From contig NZ_MDTU01000001.1 in the NCBI RefSeq assembly GCF_001720395.1, positions 2,798,444-2,862,443 of the forward strand: 64,000 bases of DNA. Reading direction: 5' to 3'. The position numbers and the translations under genes were made by a program. Shown piece by piece: positions 31,412-40,141 of this stretch. How positions within the stretch are numbered: position 1 is the stretch's first letter; every line of letters starts with the position of its first letter. The notes beneath the pieces were generated by a model. The model saw only the letters and a program-made list of their open reading frames with translations, had not been told where the DNA came from and searched no databases. This DNA is from Piscirickettsia litoralis. Its GTDB lineage: Bacteria > Pseudomonadota > Gammaproteobacteria > Piscirickettsiales > Piscirickettsiaceae.

Positions 31412-32623
31412 ATGATTTATTTTGATTATGCAGCAACAACGCCGATAGATCCTGATGTGATTAAAGTCATGCAGGAATGCTTGGGTTTAGAAGGTAGTTT
31501 TGGGAACCCGTCGTCTTTGCATCGTTTAGGTTGGCAAGCAGCAGAGAAAGTTAAGCAAGCGCGTGAACAAGTGGCTAATTTAGTCAGCGCTGAAAGTAGA
31601 GAAATTATCTTTACTTCAGGGGCGACAGAGGCAAATAACTTAGCGATTAAAGGTGTCTGTGAAGCCTATCAAAAGCGTGGCCGTCATATCATCACCTCTA
31701 AAGCAGAGCATAAGGCGGTGCTTGATGTGTTTGCTGTGCTCGAAAAGCAAGGTTTTGATGTAACTTATCTGACTCCTAATAAGCAGGGTCTAATCGAGCC
31801 TGATTGTTTGCAAGCGGCGATGCGAGAGGACACAATTCTGGTTTCATTAATGTATGTGAATAATGAGCTGGGTGTTGCTCATGACTTAAATGCACTGGGG
31901 TCAATCGTGAAAGAGGGCAAGGCGATCTTTCATGTGGATGCCGTACAGGCTTTGGGTAAATTGCCGATTGATTTAAAAGAATTACCTGTTGATTTAATGT
32001 CATTTTCCGCGCATAAATGCTACGGCCCTAAAGGGGTGGGCGCCTTATTTGCGCGCCGCCGCCCTAAGGTGCGTATCAATGCCCAGCAGCATGGGGGCGG
32101 TCATGAATTTGGTTTGCGCTCAGGAACATTAGCCACTCACCAGATTGTCGGTTTTGGTCAGGCTTGTGAATTGGCGCAAAATAATTTAAATCAAGAATCT
32201 GAGAGAATTAAAGGGTTGCGTGAGCAGTTATGGCAAGGCTTAAGTCAGCATAAAGAAGTTTACTGGAATGGTGAGAAAGCCGCTTTGCAAGCGCCTGGAA
32301 TACTCAGCGTGAGCTTTGTGGGGGTGGATGGTGAGTCTTTATTGGCTTGTCTGCCAGAACTCGCGGTTAGCCAAGGTTCAGCGTGTAATTCAACAACGGT
32401 TGAGCCATCCCATGTGCTAGCTGCGATTGGAGTATCGGCACAGTTGGCGCACAGTACGGTCAGGTTTTCACTTGGGCGTTATAGTACCGAAGCTGAAGTT
32501 GGTCAGGTGATAATGCAAGTTGGTCAAGCTTTGACTCATTTGCGTAAATTATCACCTGTTTGGCAGGCGCGAGAAGCAGGAACGGACCCAGCAACATTGC
32601 CTTGGGGGCGCTATGTTGAATGA
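31412..32623 (+). CDS. Cysteine desulfurase, IscS/NifS family
   Basis: PLP enzyme that removes sulfur from cysteine for Fe-S clusters or tRNA thiolation. The 403 residues show YFDYAATTP (3-11), FTSGATEANNLAIKG (~69), the PLP lysine in SFSAHKCYGPKG (~196), and the mobile catalytic Cys in GSACNSTTVEPSHVL (~324). The C-terminal tail LSPVWQAREAGTDPATLPW resembles the IscS tail that docks IscU. The next gene overlaps by 11 bases and encodes an IscU-like protein without cysteine ligands. No iscR, iscA, hscBA or fdx is present. It is IscS-like in sequence but in an unusual context, so I give no symbol. Confidence 0.9.
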   Translation: MIYFDYAATTPIDPDVIKVMQECLGLEGSFGNPSSLHRLGWQAAEKVKQAREQVANLVSAESREIIFTSGATEANNLAIKGVCEAYQKRGRHIITSKAEHKAVLDVFAVLEKQGFDVTYLTPNKQGLIEPDCLQAAMREDTILVSLMYVNNELGVAHDLNALGSIVKEGKAIFHVDAVQALGKLPIDLKELPVDLMSFSAHKCYGPKGVGALFARRRPKVRINAQQHGGGHEFGLRSGTLATHQIVGFGQACELAQNNLNQESERIKGLREQLWQGLSQHKEVYWNGEKAALQAPGILSVSFVGVDGESLLACLPELAVSQGSACNSTTVEPSHVLAAIGVSAQLAHSTVRFSLGRYSTEAEVGQVIMQVGQALTHLRKLSPVWQAREAGTDPATLPWGRYVE

Positions 32624-32972
32624 AAAAACCTTACATTATCTACAACAAAAGAATTTTGTTGGTGAACTTGCTGAAGCGATAGGCGTCTTAAAAGTCTATA
32701 TGGGTAAGCCTGAGGGGGATTGCTTAGTTCTTAGTCTGTTGCATGATGGTGATAAGGTGCAGAAAATACGCTTTTTAGCCCAAGGCGGCCCAAGTTTGAT
32801 TGCGTGTTGCGCTTATGTGACAGAGCAGCTCAATAGCAAAAACTTAGCGTGTCTAAGCAGTATTGATTCAGAGCAGCTAGTGCAATATTTTTCTTTAGCA
32901 AAAACAGAGATTTCTAAAGCGGTTTTAGTCGAGGATGCATTAAAACAGCTTTACAAAGCCGTAAATCAGTAA
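32613..32972 (+). CDS. IscU/NifU-N-like protein lacking the cluster cysteines
   Basis: 119-residue protein whose layout follows the IscU scaffold: G.P.GD near 30 where IscU has GAPACGDVM, then FLAQGGPSLIACCAYVTEQL (~53), where IscU has YGCGSAIASSSLVTEW, and SKAVLVEDALKQLYKA near the end, where IscU has HCSILAEDAIKAA. All three ligand positions are altered: Cys37 is deleted, Cys63 is Gly, Cys106 is Lys. The Asp of GD remains, and cysteines appear only at other positions. It overlaps the desulfurase gene, so the two are coupled. It may be a sulfur acceptor or regulator, or a decayed scaffold. The alignment is by eye. Confidence 0.72.
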   Translation: MLNEKTLHYLQQKNFVGELAEAIGVLKVYMGKPEGDCLVLSLLHDGDKVQKIRFLAQGGPSLIACCAYVTEQLNSKNLACLSSIDSEQLVQYFSLAKTEISKAVLVEDALKQLYKAVNQ

Positions 32973-33051
32973 AATTTTCTTCACTAATAAGGTGTTATTT
33001 GCGACAATAGCGCCGTAAATAGTTTTAACGTAAAAATTAAGGAGCCTCAAC

Positions 33052-33481
33052 ATGGCGATAGAACGTACACTTTCAATCATTAAGCCTGATGCCGTTGCGA
33101 AAAATGTGATCGGTGAAATCTATGCTCGTTTTGAAAAAGCAGGTCTGAAAGTGGTTGCTGCAAAAATGACTCATTTAACGAAAGAAGAAGCCGGTGAGTT
33201 CTATGCTGTGCACAAAGAGCGCCCAATTTTTTGGTGCCTTAGTTGAGTTTATGACTTCAGGTCCTGTGATGATTCAAGTCCTTGAAGGTGAAAATGCAGT
33301 GCTCGCGCACCGTGATATCATGGGAGCGACAAATCCTGCAGAAGCTGCAGCTGGAACAATCCGCGCTGATTTTGCAACAAGCATTGATGAAAATGCAGTG
33401 CATGGTTCTGATGCGGTTGAAACTGCTGCACAGGAAATCAACTTTTTCTTTGATGGAAAAGTGTGTCCACGTACTCGATAA
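33052..33481 (+). CDS. ndk: Nucleoside diphosphate kinase (frameshifted)
   Basis: Equilibrates NTP and NDP pools. The first frame ([20 protein letters not shown] ... HKERP) breaks at 33225-33232; with one A of AA removed it reads [15 protein letters not shown] and continues to 33481, giving 142 residues as in E. coli. The catalytic His is in [12 protein letters not shown] (~116), and KPDAVAKN and RDIMGATNP are normal. AGGAGCC lies before the ATG. Because ndk is highly conserved and intact on both sides, a base-call error is likely. Confidence 0.92.
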
Positions 33482-33504
33482 GATGAGTTAATCTTTGAGT
33501 CTTG

Positions 33505-33535
33505 AGCCCAGGGTACTCTGGGCTTTGTTTTATTT
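33505..33535 (+). terminator. Rho-independent terminator after ndk
   Basis: AGCCCAG, a six-base loop and CTGGGCT form a 7-bp stem followed by TTGTTTTATTT, 24 bases after the ndk stop. Confidence 0.85.
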
Positions 33536-33556
33536 GTGAATATTTAGAGTGATATC

Positions 33557-34689
33557 ATGCAAGCGACCGCTGTAGAAACATCAAAAGTAAACTTATTAAA
33601 CTTTGACCGTACGGGCTTACAACAATATTTTGAGAGTATTGGTGAGAAGCCATTTCGTGCTCGCCAGGTACTGCAATGGATCCATCAGCGCGGTGTGGTT
33701 AACTTTGATGAAATGACGGATTTGAGTAAAGCACTACGCCAGCGTTTGCATGAGGTTGCTGAGATTGTTGCACCTAAAGTGGTATTCGATAAAGTGTCTG
33801 AAGATGGCACGCGTAAGTGGTTGATTCAGTTGCCAGAAGGTAATTGTATCGAAACTGTATTTATTCCAGAAGGCAAACGTGGGACCTTATGTGTCTCTTC
33901 ACAGGTCGGCTGTGCACTGAATTGTACATTTTGCTCGACGGCAACCCAGGGCTTTAACCGTAATTTGAGCATTAATGAAATTATTGGCCAGGTGTGGGTA
34001 GCCAAGCATGCCTTAGAAAAAGATGTTGATGTACAGAAATCACCGGATCAGCGAGTATTAACTAATGTGGTGATGATGGGCATGGGCGAGCCATTATTAA
34101 ACTTTGAAGCGGTGATGAGTTCGATGAGCTTAATGATGGATGATTATGCCTATGGCCTATCAAAGCGTCGTGTGACTCTGAGCACATCAGGTGTGGTGCC
34201 AGCGCTGTATGAAATGAAAGAGCGTACAGATGCTGCGCTTGCGGTGTCCTTGCATGCGCCAAATGATGAATTACGTAACCAACTTGTTCCTATTAATAAA
34301 AAATATCCTATTGCTGAGTTATTAAAAGCATGTAAAAATTATATCGATGGACGACCTCATGCAAAGATTACCATTGAGTATGTGATGTTACAGGAAATCA
34401 ATGACAGTTTGGAACATGCAGAGCAGCTCACAAAGGTTTTCAAAAAAATTTGCCTTGTAAAATTAATTTGATTCCGTTTAACCCGTTTCCTGGTGCGAAT
34501 TATCAACGCTCTAGCCGCAATCGCATTGTGCGCTTTCAAAATTATTTACTTGAGCGAGATTTTGTTATTACGGTGCGTAAAACACGGGGTGATGATATTG
34601 ATGCGGCTTGTGGGCAGCTCGCTGGTGATTTTGCCGATAAAACGCGTCGTCGTGAGCGTATACAAGCAAAACAGCAGGAGGCTGTGTGA
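33557..34689 (+). CDS. rlmN: Dual-specificity rRNA/tRNA (adenine-C2) methyltransferase RlmN (frameshifted)
   Basis: Radical-SAM enzyme making m2A2503 in 23S rRNA and m2A37 in tRNA. The first frame carries [15 protein letters not shown] (CxxxCxxC, ~118-126), [13 protein letters not shown] and [10 protein letters not shown]. It ends early at 34471 because of an A7 run (34442-34448); with one more A it reads [19 protein letters not shown] and continues to 34689. The second catalytic Cys is in [10 protein letters not shown], so the active site is complete once the frame is restored. The total is about 377 residues. The gene overlaps the start of pilF. Confidence 0.92.
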
Positions 34690-35406
34690 AGGCAGGAGGC
34701 TTTCTCGCTTTAATTTTTTATTTTTACAATAACCCGTTTTTTAACGGGTTGCACTGAACATACGACCGTACTTCACCCGTCTGAGTCGCAGACCGTTAAA
34801 TTAGTCAAACCGAATAAAGCCCAAGCTGCACACTACAATGTGCGCTTGGGTTTAGCTTATTTAAAGGTGGGTGATATGCGTCGAGCGCACTATAAATTAA
34901 ATAAAGCGATTGAGCTGGACCCTGGCAGTGCTGAGGCGCACTATGCCTTTGCTTATTATTCAGAGCAGTTAGGCGAAGTTCAGCAAGCACGACAAGAATA
35001 TCTTATTGCGTTAAGGCTCGCACCGAATGACCCGAAGGTGCTGAATAATTATGGTACGTTTTTATGTAAACAGGGTGATCTTAAAGAGTCTATTCATTAT
35101 TTATTAGCGGCAGCTGAGCAACGTGACTATCTTGATCGGTCCGGAAGTTATGAAAATGCGGGACTTTGTGCAGTAAAAATGAGCGATTTGAAGCGCGCAG
35201 AAGATTACTTTCGGCGTGCTTTACAGCTTTCTCCACACAGCGACAGAATACTTTGGGAGTTGATTAAAATTTCAGACAAGCAGGGACAGGATCAACAGAC
35301 CTTGTTATTATTGAAACGTTATTTATTAGCGCGCCCTCATGATCATAATGCGCGGAGCTTATTGGACAAACTGCAAGCTAGGCTTGTGCAGTCCAACCAA
35401 TCCTAG
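34686..35406 (+). CDS. pilF: Type IV pilus biogenesis lipoprotein PilF/PilW (frameshifted in signal peptide)
   Basis: TPR lipoprotein needed for secretin assembly in type IV pili. The GTG at 34686 has AGGAGG four bases upstream and overlaps the rlmN stop. The signal peptide ([10 protein letters not shown]) breaks at a T6 run (34712-34717); with one T fewer it runs [11 protein letters not shown], a proper lipobox, into the long downstream frame. The mature part has about five TPRs ([47 protein letters not shown]). Gene order rlmN-pilF-rodZ is standard. No other pilus gene lies here. Confidence 0.85.
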
Positions 35407-35470
35407 CATTATAACGAGGTAATTAGACGAGTTCAGGGTAGTATTTATAGAATGTCTGAAGTGAAAAAAA

Positions 35471-36409
35471 ATGACACAGTTAAGTTTAGGGGATTTACTC
35501 CAGCGAGCACGACGTAATAAAAACTTAACGCGTGAGCAAGTGGCGCGACAGTTACATGTACAGCCGCAAGTGTTAACTCTTTTTGAGCATAACGATTTTA
35601 ACAAGTTGAATGTGCCTGAACGCTTCGTTTTACAGCACCTAGCCGACTATGCCAATCTCGTCGATTTAGATGCAGAGGCAGTGCTTGATATTTACCATCA
35701 GGGAGGGGTGATTAATTTAGCACCGAGTGTTGATGAAATAATAGATTCATCAACGCCAATATCAACAGCGCCGGTAAAACATATTTCTGGCGCTGTTGAG
35801 GCTATAGTTGAGAAAAATGAAACTACGGCAAAGCCACCAGAACCTGTCATCACTACCAAAAAAAAGGTGAAAAAAGAGCTGAATCGAATCACTGCGCGAG
35901 CACCGTCGTCTTTAACATCGAATCAATCAATAGCAACTCCAAAAATTTCTTTATCTGCGAGTAAAACCGACAGTAAATTGTCTCCATCGGATTCAAGTGA
36001 TAAGAAAAAGAAGAATAGTCAATCTCAAGCAGGGATTTCGGCCGTTTGTGAAGAAGTGACCATTGAAACGTCACCTCCGTTACTTAAAAGTGAGACGCGT
36101 AAAACAAAACCGCCTAGAAAAAGCAGTCGTGCGCTGCGTTGGAGTATTAATCTGATTATTTTAATCGCGGTGATTGTTGCTGCATTTTTTTGGTATAAAG
36201 AACAAGTAGGCCAGCTTAAAGTGAGTCATGCACCGGACACTTCACAGGCAGAAAACAAGCTGACGCCTTTCGCTAAACCTAGTGCTGCCGAACAACAAGC
36301 GGCAGAAAAAATGAAACTAGAGCAGCACATTCAAAGCAATGAGGCAATGGCCGCGCAATATAAAATATTGAAAGTCCCACCACAGTCACAAGGTACAGAT
36401 CAGTCTTAA
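35471..36409 (+). CDS. rodZ: RodZ-like cytoskeletal protein
   Basis: Membrane protein that links MreB to the wall machinery. It has an N-terminal HTH (SLGDLLQRARRNKNLTREQVARQL, ~5-28), a long low-complexity cytosolic linker rich in Ser/Lys/Thr, one membrane helix (about 221-241, LRWSINLIILIAVIVAAFFWY) and a short periplasmic tail of ~70 residues. The usual C-terminal beta domain (DUF4115) is not visible. ATG 35471 is used; an ATG at 35452 would be in frame if the A8 run at 35464-35471 were one base shorter, adding MSEVKK. The neighbours support RodZ. Confidence 0.82.
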   Translation: MTQLSLGDLLQRARRNKNLTREQVARQLHVQPQVLTLFEHNDFNKLNVPERFVLQHLADYANLVDLDAEAVLDIYHQGGVINLAPSVDEIIDSSTPISTAPVKHISGAVEAIVEKNETTAKPPEPVITTKKKVKKELNRITARAPSSLTSNQSIATPKISLSASKTDSKLSPSDSSDKKKKNSQSQAGISAVCEEVTIETSPPLLKSETRKTKPPRKSSRALRWSINLIILIAVIVAAFFWYKEQVGQLKVSHAPDTSQAENKLTPFAKPSAAEQQAAEKMKLEQHIQSNEAMAAQYKILKVPPQSQGTDQS

Positions 36410-36439
36410 CTAATGATTGATATTAAAGGTAATCTAATT

Positions 36440-36811
36440 ATGAAACATTCTTCAGCATTTTTAGCACTCGTCGAGCAAGTGCGGGGTTCTATTTGTGAAG
36501 TTTCTATTGAAAAAGTGCAAGGCTATATTGATGAGCAGCGCGATTTTAAATTGGTAGATGTGCGTGAGCAAGATGAAGTTCGCGCCGGTAAGGCTAAAGG
36601 CGCGCAAGTATTAGGAAAAGGGATCATTGAGCGTGATATAGAAAAGTTAATCCCTGATGCTAGCACTCATATTGTTTTGTATTGTGGCGGTGGTTATCGC
36701 TCGGCACTCGCTGCGGAAAATTTACAGCGTATGGGGTATCAGCATGTTGAGTCGATGATCGGTGGCTTTAAAGCCTGGCAGCAAGCTGGATATGCGCTTG
36801 AGTTCGACTGA
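36440..36811 (+). CDS. Single-domain rhodanese-like sulfurtransferase
   Basis: 123-residue protein with the rhodanese fold: FKLVDVREQDEVRAGKAKGA, the active-site loop YCGGGYRSALAAENL with catalytic Cys, and GGFKAWQQAGYALE at the end. The start at ATG 36440 is set by AAAGG about ten bases upstream; ATG 36413 is possible. It occupies the place between rodZ and hisS where many gammaproteobacteria have ispG. The sulfur donor and acceptor are unknown. Confidence 0.88.
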   Translation: MKHSSAFLALVEQVRGSICEVSIEKVQGYIDEQRDFKLVDVREQDEVRAGKAKGAQVLGKGIIERDIEKLIPDASTHIVLYCGGGYRSALAAENLQRMGYQHVESMIGGFKAWQQAGYALEFD

Positions 36812-36886
36812 GTGGTTGATAATGTTAGCCTTTAACTCACTTTCTTTGTTATTATAGCGAGCAGTAAAAAATTTTCGGGGTAAACA
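36812..36886 (+). promoter_or_regulatory. hisS upstream region with extended -10 candidate
   Basis: TGTTATTAT at 36847-36855 fits TGnTAnnnT and lies 31 bases before the hisS ATG. GGGGTAAA provides the ribosome site. No -35 box is clear. Confidence 0.4.
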
Positions 36887-38170
36887 ATGGCTAAAGGTAT
36901 TCAAGCAATTCGTGGGATGAATGATATCCTGCCGACAGAGTCGGCCTACTGGCAATGGTTTGAGGCAATTGCACGAGACGTTATGGCTGCTTATGGATAC
37001 CAAGAAATTCGTTTCCCTATTGCTGAGAAAACTGAGCTTTTTGTCCGCGGCATTGGTGAAGCGACTGATGTTGTTGAAAAAGAGATGTATAGCTTTGAAG
37101 ATAAAAGTGGCGAAAGTGTCACTTTAAGGCCGGAAGGAACAGCAAGCTGTGTTCGCGCGGCGATGCAGCATGGTTTGCTGCATAATCAACAGCAAAAGTT
37201 ATACTATTTGGGGCCAATGTTCCGTTATGAGCGGCCACAAAAGGGGCGCTATCGCCAATTCCATCAGTTTGGTGTGGAAGTCTTTGGTTATCATCAAGCA
37301 GAACTAGATGCTGAAATTATCTTTCTAAGTGCCAATTTGTTTAAACGTGTCGGTGTATTTGATCATGTGACTTTGCATATTAACTCGTTAGGTACCATTG
37401 AAGAACGCCTTGCTCATCGCACTGCTTTAATTGCTTACCTGCAAGATAATAAAGCGGTTTTAGATGAAGATAGTGTGCGCCGCCTAGAAAAGAACCCTTT
37501 GAGAATTTTGGACAGCAAGAACCCTGCAATGCAGGAGATGATAGAGTCAGCACCAAGTTTACTCGATTATTTAACAGAAGAGTCGCTCGCGCACTTTGAG
37601 CGTTTAAAAACATTGCTTAGCGCAGCGGGTCTATCTTATCGGGTAAACCCTCGCTTAGTGCGTGGGTTGGACTATTATTCTCGCACTGTATTTGAATGGA
37701 TGACTGACCGTTTAGGCTCACAAGCGGCGATATGTGCAGGTGGCCGTTATGATGGCTTAGTTGAACAGTTTGGTGGTAAAACGACGCCAGCCGTTGGCTT
37801 TGGCTTGGGTATTGAGCGTTTATTATTACTTATTGAGACCTTAGGTCAAAAAACCGGGCTAGAGAATCAGCCCCATATTTATTGCATAGCGACAGGAGCA
37901 GAAGAGACAACACAAGCGGTTGTTATCGCAGAGCAGTTACGTCGTGCGTTTCCAGGTCTGCGGATTTTAAGCCATTGTGATGTGGGTAGTTTTAAAAGCC
38001 AGTTTAAAAAAGCAGATAAGTCGATGGCGAAATTAGCGTTAGTGATTGGTGAAGATGAACTGGCTAAAGAGACCGTGACGATTAAATTTTTACGCGAACA
38101 GCGTGAGCAAATATCCTGTGCCCAGCGTGAGCTTGTTACAATGATAGAAACAATACTAAAAGAGGTGTAA
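36887..38170 (+). CDS. hisS: Histidyl-tRNA synthetase
   Basis: Class II aminoacyl-tRNA synthetase. The 427 residues show motif 1 (IRFPIAEKTELFVRGIGE.TD), motif 2 (GPMFRYERPQKGRYRQFHQFG), the His-A segment RGLDYYSRTVFEW and motif 3 (GFGLGIERLL). A C-terminal anticodon-binding domain follows (QAVVIAEQLRRAFPG). The downstream yfgM starts 3 bases after the stop, so an operon hisS-yfgM-bamB is likely. Confidence 0.96.
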   Translation: MAKGIQAIRGMNDILPTESAYWQWFEAIARDVMAAYGYQEIRFPIAEKTELFVRGIGEATDVVEKEMYSFEDKSGESVTLRPEGTASCVRAAMQHGLLHNQQQKLYYLGPMFRYERPQKGRYRQFHQFGVEVFGYHQAELDAEIIFLSANLFKRVGVFDHVTLHINSLGTIEERLAHRTALIAYLQDNKAVLDEDSVRRLEKNPLRILDSKNPAMQEMIESAPSLLDYLTEESLAHFERLKTLLSAAGLSYRVNPRLVRGLDYYSRTVFEWMTDRLGSQAAICAGGRYDGLVEQFGGKTTPAVGFGLGIERLLLLIETLGQKTGLENQPHIYCIATGAEETTQAVVIAEQLRRAFPGLRILSHCDVGSFKSQFKKADKSMAKLALVIGEDELAKETVTIKFLREQREQISCAQRELVTMIETILKEV

Positions 38171-38173
38171 TGG

Positions 38174-38827
38174 ATGGACGCACAAATTGACGTTCAACGG
38201 TCTGATCACAGCAAAAAAATAACCCAGCGAATTATCGCGTTTGTTGTTGTGATTATTATTGTTGCACTCATTGCTGTGGCGGGTTGGCAGTATTCTGTGT
38301 ATCGAGAGAATAACCATCGTGCCGCAGCTTCTGCGCAATATGAACACTTACTCAAACAAGTAGCTGCAAACCAATCGGCAGCGATAGTTACGGCTGCGAC
38401 AGCCTTACGCAATGAGTATCCAAAAACTCCGTACGCAACGCTTGCTTCTTTGTTTATGGCTAAGGCGTATGTGCAGCAAAATGAACTGCCTAAAGCGCGA
38501 GCGGCTTTAGAGTGGGCTTTAAAAGAAAATAAAACAACAGCATTAACGGGTCTTGTTTCCGTACGCTTGGCCAGAGTGCTTATTGCTGAAAAGCAGTACC
38601 AACAAGCCATTGAGCTATTAACCAAAGCGCCTGAAAGCAAGCAATATCAGGGTATGTATGATTATGTCCTTGCTGAAGCTTATCAGGCGAAAGGTGAGAT
38701 TAGTCAAGCGAGAGACTATTATCAAAAAGCTGAAAAGTTATTGGTCAGCGATGCAACTTTGCAGTCGATTGTACAGATGAAAATGAATAACTTGCCTGTA
38801 CAGACTCATGCTGAAGTAAAAAAATAA
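38174..38827 (+). CDS. yfgM: YfgM/AncA family membrane-anchored TPR protein
   Basis: 217-residue protein with a cytosolic N terminus, one membrane helix (about 17-38, IIAFVVVIIIVALIAVAGWQY) and a periplasmic TPR-like region (YATLASLFMAKAYVQQNELPKARAAL). In E. coli YfgM works with PpiD at the Sec translocon. It lies in the conserved hisS-yfgM-bamB order. Confidence 0.88.
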   Translation: MDAQIDVQRSDHSKKITQRIIAFVVVIIIVALIAVAGWQYSVYRENNHRAAASAQYEHLLKQVAANQSAAIVTAATALRNEYPKTPYATLASLFMAKAYVQQNELPKARAALEWALKENKTTALTGLVSVRLARVLIAEKQYQQAIELLTKAPESKQYQGMYDYVLAEAYQAKGEISQARDYYQKAEKLLVSDATLQSIVQMKMNNLPVQTHAEVKK

Positions 38828-38840
38828 TTGGGAGATATGA

Positions 38841-40055
38841 GTGAATAACTGGAAAAAACTAGCGGTGACTGGAATTGGGTTATTGGCTGTTGCTCTAGCG
38901 GGGTGTAGTAGTTATAAAGATAATACAATTGCTCCTGCGCCTTTGAAGATTTTTAAACCGCAAGTGGCCGTATTAGAAAGCTGGAAAACCCAAGTCGGTG
39001 CAGGGAGCGGCTCTGCATCGAAAGCGGTGTTGAGCTTTGGTGATGAGGGGTATTGGCAATATCAGGCTGCAGAAAATTGGCACCTGAATGTGACGCGTGA
39101 TGGTAAGAACTTATATGCAGTGGACTATAAAGGTTTAGTCGAGTCTTTAAGCTTACAGGGGAAAGTTAATTGGAAGGCTAACGTGAATCAGTTGCTCACA
39201 GCCTCTCCAGTTGCAGGCCCTGAATATGTCTATGTTGTCACCGCTGAAGGGACTGTGTTAGCGCTCAACAAGCAAACGGGCAAAACCGAGTGGAAAAAAC
39301 CACTAGATACTTTGGTGATTGCAGCGCCTGCTGCGGCAAAAGGTATTGTTGTCATTCATACAAAAGCGGGGGCTGTGATTGCGCTGAGTGCTACAAATGG
39401 GCAGCAACTTTGGCGTTATGACCCCTTACTTAATCCACCGATGACGATGGAACGCTCTAGCATGCCGGTGATTTCTGGTCAACAAGTTATTATTGGTAAT
39501 AATAATGGTCAGGTTGTCGCTTTGGGCCGTAAAACTGGTGATCTGCTCTGGCAATACCAAGTGGCTGTCTCCAGTGGTGCATCTGAAGTTGCGCAAATTG
39601 TTGATGTTGATGCAACGCCGGTGGTGAAAGATGGAGCTGTCTATGTTTCCAGTGTGAAAAATCGCACTGCTGCGGTGAGTCTACAGTCGGGTAGAATGCT
39701 TTGGGAGCATAAAACTGGTTCATTCAGTGGTCTAGCGGTGAGTAAAGACAAGGTTATTATTACAGCGAATAATGGGGCGCTATGGGCATTAAATCGCGAA
39801 ACAGGAAAAACGGTTTGGATTGATTCGAGTTTATTAGGCCGTCACCCGACAGCACCAGCTTTAGTGGGTGATTATGTCGTTGTGGGTGATTATAAAGGTT
39901 TTGTGCATTGGTTCTCATTGAAAACAGGCAAGTTGCTCGGACGCATGAGTGTGGGGCCGCGTGCGATCGTTGGCCAGCCGGTTGTTGATGGACAAACCGC
40001 TTATGTGATGGATGCCTCAGGACGTTTGGTCGCGGTTCGAGGCTCAAAGGTTTAG
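38841..40055 (+). CDS. bamB: Outer-membrane assembly lipoprotein BamB
   Basis: Lipoprotein of the BAM complex, an eight-bladed propeller that binds BamA. The GTG start has GGGAG upstream; the signal peptide ends in the lipobox LAGC. Residues ~55-400 carry repeated PQQ-like blades (YVVTAEGTVLALNKQTGKTEWK, GAVIALSATNGQQLWRYD, YVSSVKNRTAAVSLQSGRMLWE). The 404-residue length is normal. The next gene, der, follows after a hairpin. Confidence 0.93.
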   Translation: MNNWKKLAVTGIGLLAVALAGCSSYKDNTIAPAPLKIFKPQVAVLESWKTQVGAGSGSASKAVLSFGDEGYWQYQAAENWHLNVTRDGKNLYAVDYKGLVESLSLQGKVNWKANVNQLLTASPVAGPEYVYVVTAEGTVLALNKQTGKTEWKKPLDTLVIAAPAAAKGIVVIHTKAGAVIALSATNGQQLWRYDPLLNPPMTMERSSMPVISGQQVIIGNNNGQVVALGRKTGDLLWQYQVAVSSGASEVAQIVDVDATPVVKDGAVYVSSVKNRTAAVSLQSGRMLWEHKTGSFSGLAVSKDKVIITANNGALWALNRETGKTVWIDSSLLGRHPTAPALVGDYVVVGDYKGFVHWFSLKTGKLLGRMSVGPRAIVGQPVVDGQTAYVMDASGRLVAVRGSKV

Positions 40056-40092
40056 CCACAATTAGAGAGAAAGTGTGTAAAATGTATAAAGT

Positions 40093-40120
40093 ACGGCTGA
40101 CGTTGTCAGTCGTCTGTATT
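40093..40120 (+). terminator. Hairpin between bamB and der
   Basis: ACGGCTGAC, loop GTT, GTCAGTCGT (one G-T pair), followed by CTGTATTTTTA, looks like a moderate rho-independent terminator or a der leader hairpin. Confidence 0.55.
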
Positions 40121-40141
40121 TTTAGATGAAGAGGTTTTATT

